A DNA stretch of 6,915 nt, from contig JAUWNF010000174.1 in assembly GCA_030612785.1 (NCBI GenBank), forward strand, positions 1 through 6,915, in the 5' to 3' direction. Of the stretch, positions 6,123 through 6,915 are shown in pieces. Under the pieces are notes generated by a model. The model worked only from the letters and a program-made list of their open reading frames with translations. It was not told where the DNA came from and searched no databases. Made by a program: the position numbers and the translations under genes. Each line of letters starts with the position of its first letter. The first letter of the stretch is position 1. Source of the DNA: Phycisphaerales bacterium (GTDB lineage Bacteria > Planctomycetota > Phycisphaerae > UBA1845).

Positions 6123-6208
6123 GTTGACGCCCCAGCAAAACTTGACGCGAATACGCCGCCAGAGGCCGGACCAAGGCTAGCAGTACAGCGCAAAACCACG
6201 GGCTTTTG

Positions 6209-6263
6209 TGTAGCGGCCGGCGTCCCCGCCGGCCGAACGGCCTGCGAGACACAGGCCGCTACA
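6209..6263. repeat. 55-nt palindromic element with three-way-junction fold
   Basis: The ends are TGTAGCGGCC (6209-6218) and its exact complement GGCCGCTACA (6254-6263). Alternatively the element folds as an outer TGTAGC/GCTACA stem enclosing two hairpins: GGCCGGCG/CGCCGGCC (6215-6234, four-base loop) and GGCCTG/CAGGCC (6239-6257, seven-base loop), joined by GAAC. Nearly every base is paired. The gene-free context and a second partial copy at 4908-4937 suggest a dispersed non-coding repeat of REP or MITE-like type. Confidence 0.65.
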
Positions 6264-6304
6264 AAGCGGCGGCTACCTTGCGCTGTAGCGGCTGTCGATT
6301 TGTT

Positions 6305-6369
6305 TGTAGCGTCGCCCCTTGTGGGCGGCGCACCTGCGTTTTTCGCCACCCACAAGGGGTGACGCTACA
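6305..6369. repeat. 65-nt near-perfect hairpin element
   Basis: Arms of 26 nt (6305-6330 and 6344-6369) are complementary at 24 positions around a 13-nt loop. It starts with TGTAGCG and ends with CGCTACA, as does the neighbouring 55-nt element. No transposase is near and no T-run follows, so a repeat element is more likely than a plain terminator. Confidence 0.65.
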
Positions 6370-6467
6370 TCTGAGGCCGTCACGAATGACTAGACCGACA
6401 ACCCCTACAGCGCAAAGTCATGTTGCTCGCCAGGTTCCAGCCGCGCAGCGGACGACGGAATAGAGCC

Positions 6468-6490
6468 CAGGGCGAGCGAAGCGAGCCCTG
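6468..6490. repeat. Small palindrome with tandem G-A mismatches
   Basis: CAGGGC (6468-6473) pairs with GCCCTG (6485-6490). Inside, two adjacent G-A oppositions are followed by a GC/GC pair closing a GAA loop. It resembles short palindromic intergenic repeats. A terminator is possible but no T-tract follows. Confidence 0.45.
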
Positions 6491-6509
6491 ATACCACCTC
6501 CGAGGGTAG

Positions 6510-6559
6510 TCACAGACGAGCCGAGCAGCCCGCAGGAGCTCGGCGAGGCTCGGCTGTGA
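6510..6559. repeat. Imperfect GC-rich inverted repeat upstream of the SUMF1 fragment
   Basis: CACAGACGAGCC (6511-6522) pairs with GGCTCGGCTGTG (6547-6558) with one mismatch, plus a T-A pair outside and an inner GAGC/GCTC stem. GCTCGGC is also directly repeated at 6538-6544 and 6548-6554. Weaker pairing continues outward towards 6502 and 6566. Confidence 0.45.
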
Positions 6560-6647
6560 GTAACTCGGCGGCCCGGGTTGTGAATAAACGCGTCGCGGAT
6601 AATCTCACCGACGCGGAGTTTGCTGACGCCGCGACCTCGACGGGGCG

Positions 6648-6915
6648 ATGACCGATGCTGAGCTGATGGCCATCACGCGTGAGGTCGACGCCACCTGGGC
6701 TATTCCCACCGAGGACGAGTGGTACAAGGCGGCGTATCACAAGAACGACGGCGTGACGGGCAACTACTTCGACTATCCCACCAGCAGCGACAGCGTGCCG
6801 AGCAATGACCTGGTTGAACCAACCGACCCAGGCAACAACGCGACGTTCTACATCATCTACGGCGGCGACTACACGATTGGCAGCCCCTACTACCGCACGG
6901 AGGTCGGCGCTCACG
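6648..6915 (+). CDS. Formylglycine-generating enzyme (SUMF1/FGE-sulfatase) domain fragment, 5'-truncated, 3' open
   Basis: The 89 visible residues match the middle of planctomycete SUMF1/EgtB/PvdO-type domains: ATWAIPTEDEWYKAAYHKND at residues 15-34, then NYFDYPTSSDSVPSNDL, DPGNNATFY and DYTIGSPYYRTEVGAH up to the edge. Complete relatives carry roughly 100 or more residues before the IPTEDEW motif, often with a signal peptide, whereas here an in-frame TGA lies at 6624-6626 and the ATG at 6648 has no convincing Shine-Dalgarno. The domain is therefore missing its N-terminal part and is probably a pseudogene or gene remnant beside the palindromic island. A real start further upstream with a frameshift is an alternative. 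The catalytic region and any C-terminal sorting signal would lie beyond the window. The identification of the domain is strong; its expression as a functional protein is doubtful. Confidence 0.65.
   Translation, partial: MTDAELMAITREVDATWAIPTEDEWYKAAYHKNDGVTGNYFDYPTSSDSVPSNDLVEPTDPGNNATFYIIYGGDYTIGSPYYRTEVGAH

Larger units (their letters stand above)
6184..6415. repeat. Three copies of TACAGCGCAA in alternating orientation
   Basis: TACAGCGCAA occurs at 6184-6193 (plus), 6278-6287 (minus, read as TTGCGCTGTA) and 6406-6415 (plus). The first pair brackets the 55-nt three-way-junction element and the second pair brackets the 65-nt hairpin. The arrangement looks like boundaries of two adjacent repeat units sharing the middle motif. 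Confidence 0.55.
6106..6647. other. Gene-free palindrome-rich island
   Basis: This stretch of over 500 bp between the PEP-CTERM promoter and the SUMF1-domain fragment holds no reading frame that I can support. It holds the four palindromes and boundary motifs listed separately. A short frame from GTG at 6580 to TGA at 6651 encodes 23 residues including LTDAEFADAA and overlaps the next ATG as ATGA; it may be a leftover of a broken gene. Confidence 0.5.

Noticed and set aside
6209..6263. tRNA or other known structured RNA
   Set aside because: The fold has three arms but no anticodon arm, T-loop sequence or CCA-type end, and 55 nt is too short for a tRNA.
6184..6415. CRISPR array
   Set aside because: The repeated 10-mer is too short, alternates in orientation and encloses palindromes of unequal length, unlike regularly spaced direct repeats.
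6510..6914. Minus-strand open frame of 134 codons at the right edge
   Set aside because: Antisense to the SUMF1-domain fragment, which has clear family motifs on the plus strand.

Overview
The window reads as a GC-rich bacterial chromosome segment, most likely from a planctomycete. Three protein signatures point there: a secreted protein with a C-terminal PEP-CTERM sorting signal, a formylglycine-generating-enzyme (SUMF1-type) fragment of the kind common in planctomycete PEP-CTERM proteins, and a very long coiled-coil protein. The assignment is inference from protein style; there is no rRNA or other marker gene here.

Layout. Positions 1-2790 are filled by one minus-strand reading frame of 930 codons that starts at 2790 and runs off the left edge. 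It encodes an almost entirely helical coiled-coil protein. A divergent control region (2791-3006) separates it from a small plus-strand gene of unknown function (3007-3294). After a short convergent gap come three minus-strand genes read right to left: a PEP-CTERM secreted protein (5152-5892), a stand-alone citryl-CoA lyase/short citrate synthase (4111-4887), and a small membrane-anchored or secreted protein of unknown function (3458-4015). Each of these has its own plausible promoter, so they are probably separate transcription units rather than one operon.

Positions 6106-6647 carry no convincing gene. They are crowded with palindromes: a 55-nt element that can fold as a three-way junction, a 65-nt near-perfect hairpin with 26-nt arms, two smaller GC-rich hairpins, and three copies of a 10-bp motif in alternating orientation around the first two. 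A diverged copy of half of the 55-nt element lies in the predicted mRNA leader of the citryl-CoA lyase gene, so this looks like a dispersed repeat family. Immediately to the right is a 5'-truncated SUMF1-domain reading frame that runs off the right edge.

Functional picture. Nothing ties these genes into one pathway. The lyase is a metabolic enzyme, the PEP-CTERM protein is an envelope or exported protein, and the coiled-coil protein is probably structural. The parts most worth a second look are the palindromic island with its dispersed relative, the strong promoter of the PEP-CTERM gene with tandem decamers abutting its -35 box, and the long coiled-coil protein with an internal duplication of exactly 13 heptads.
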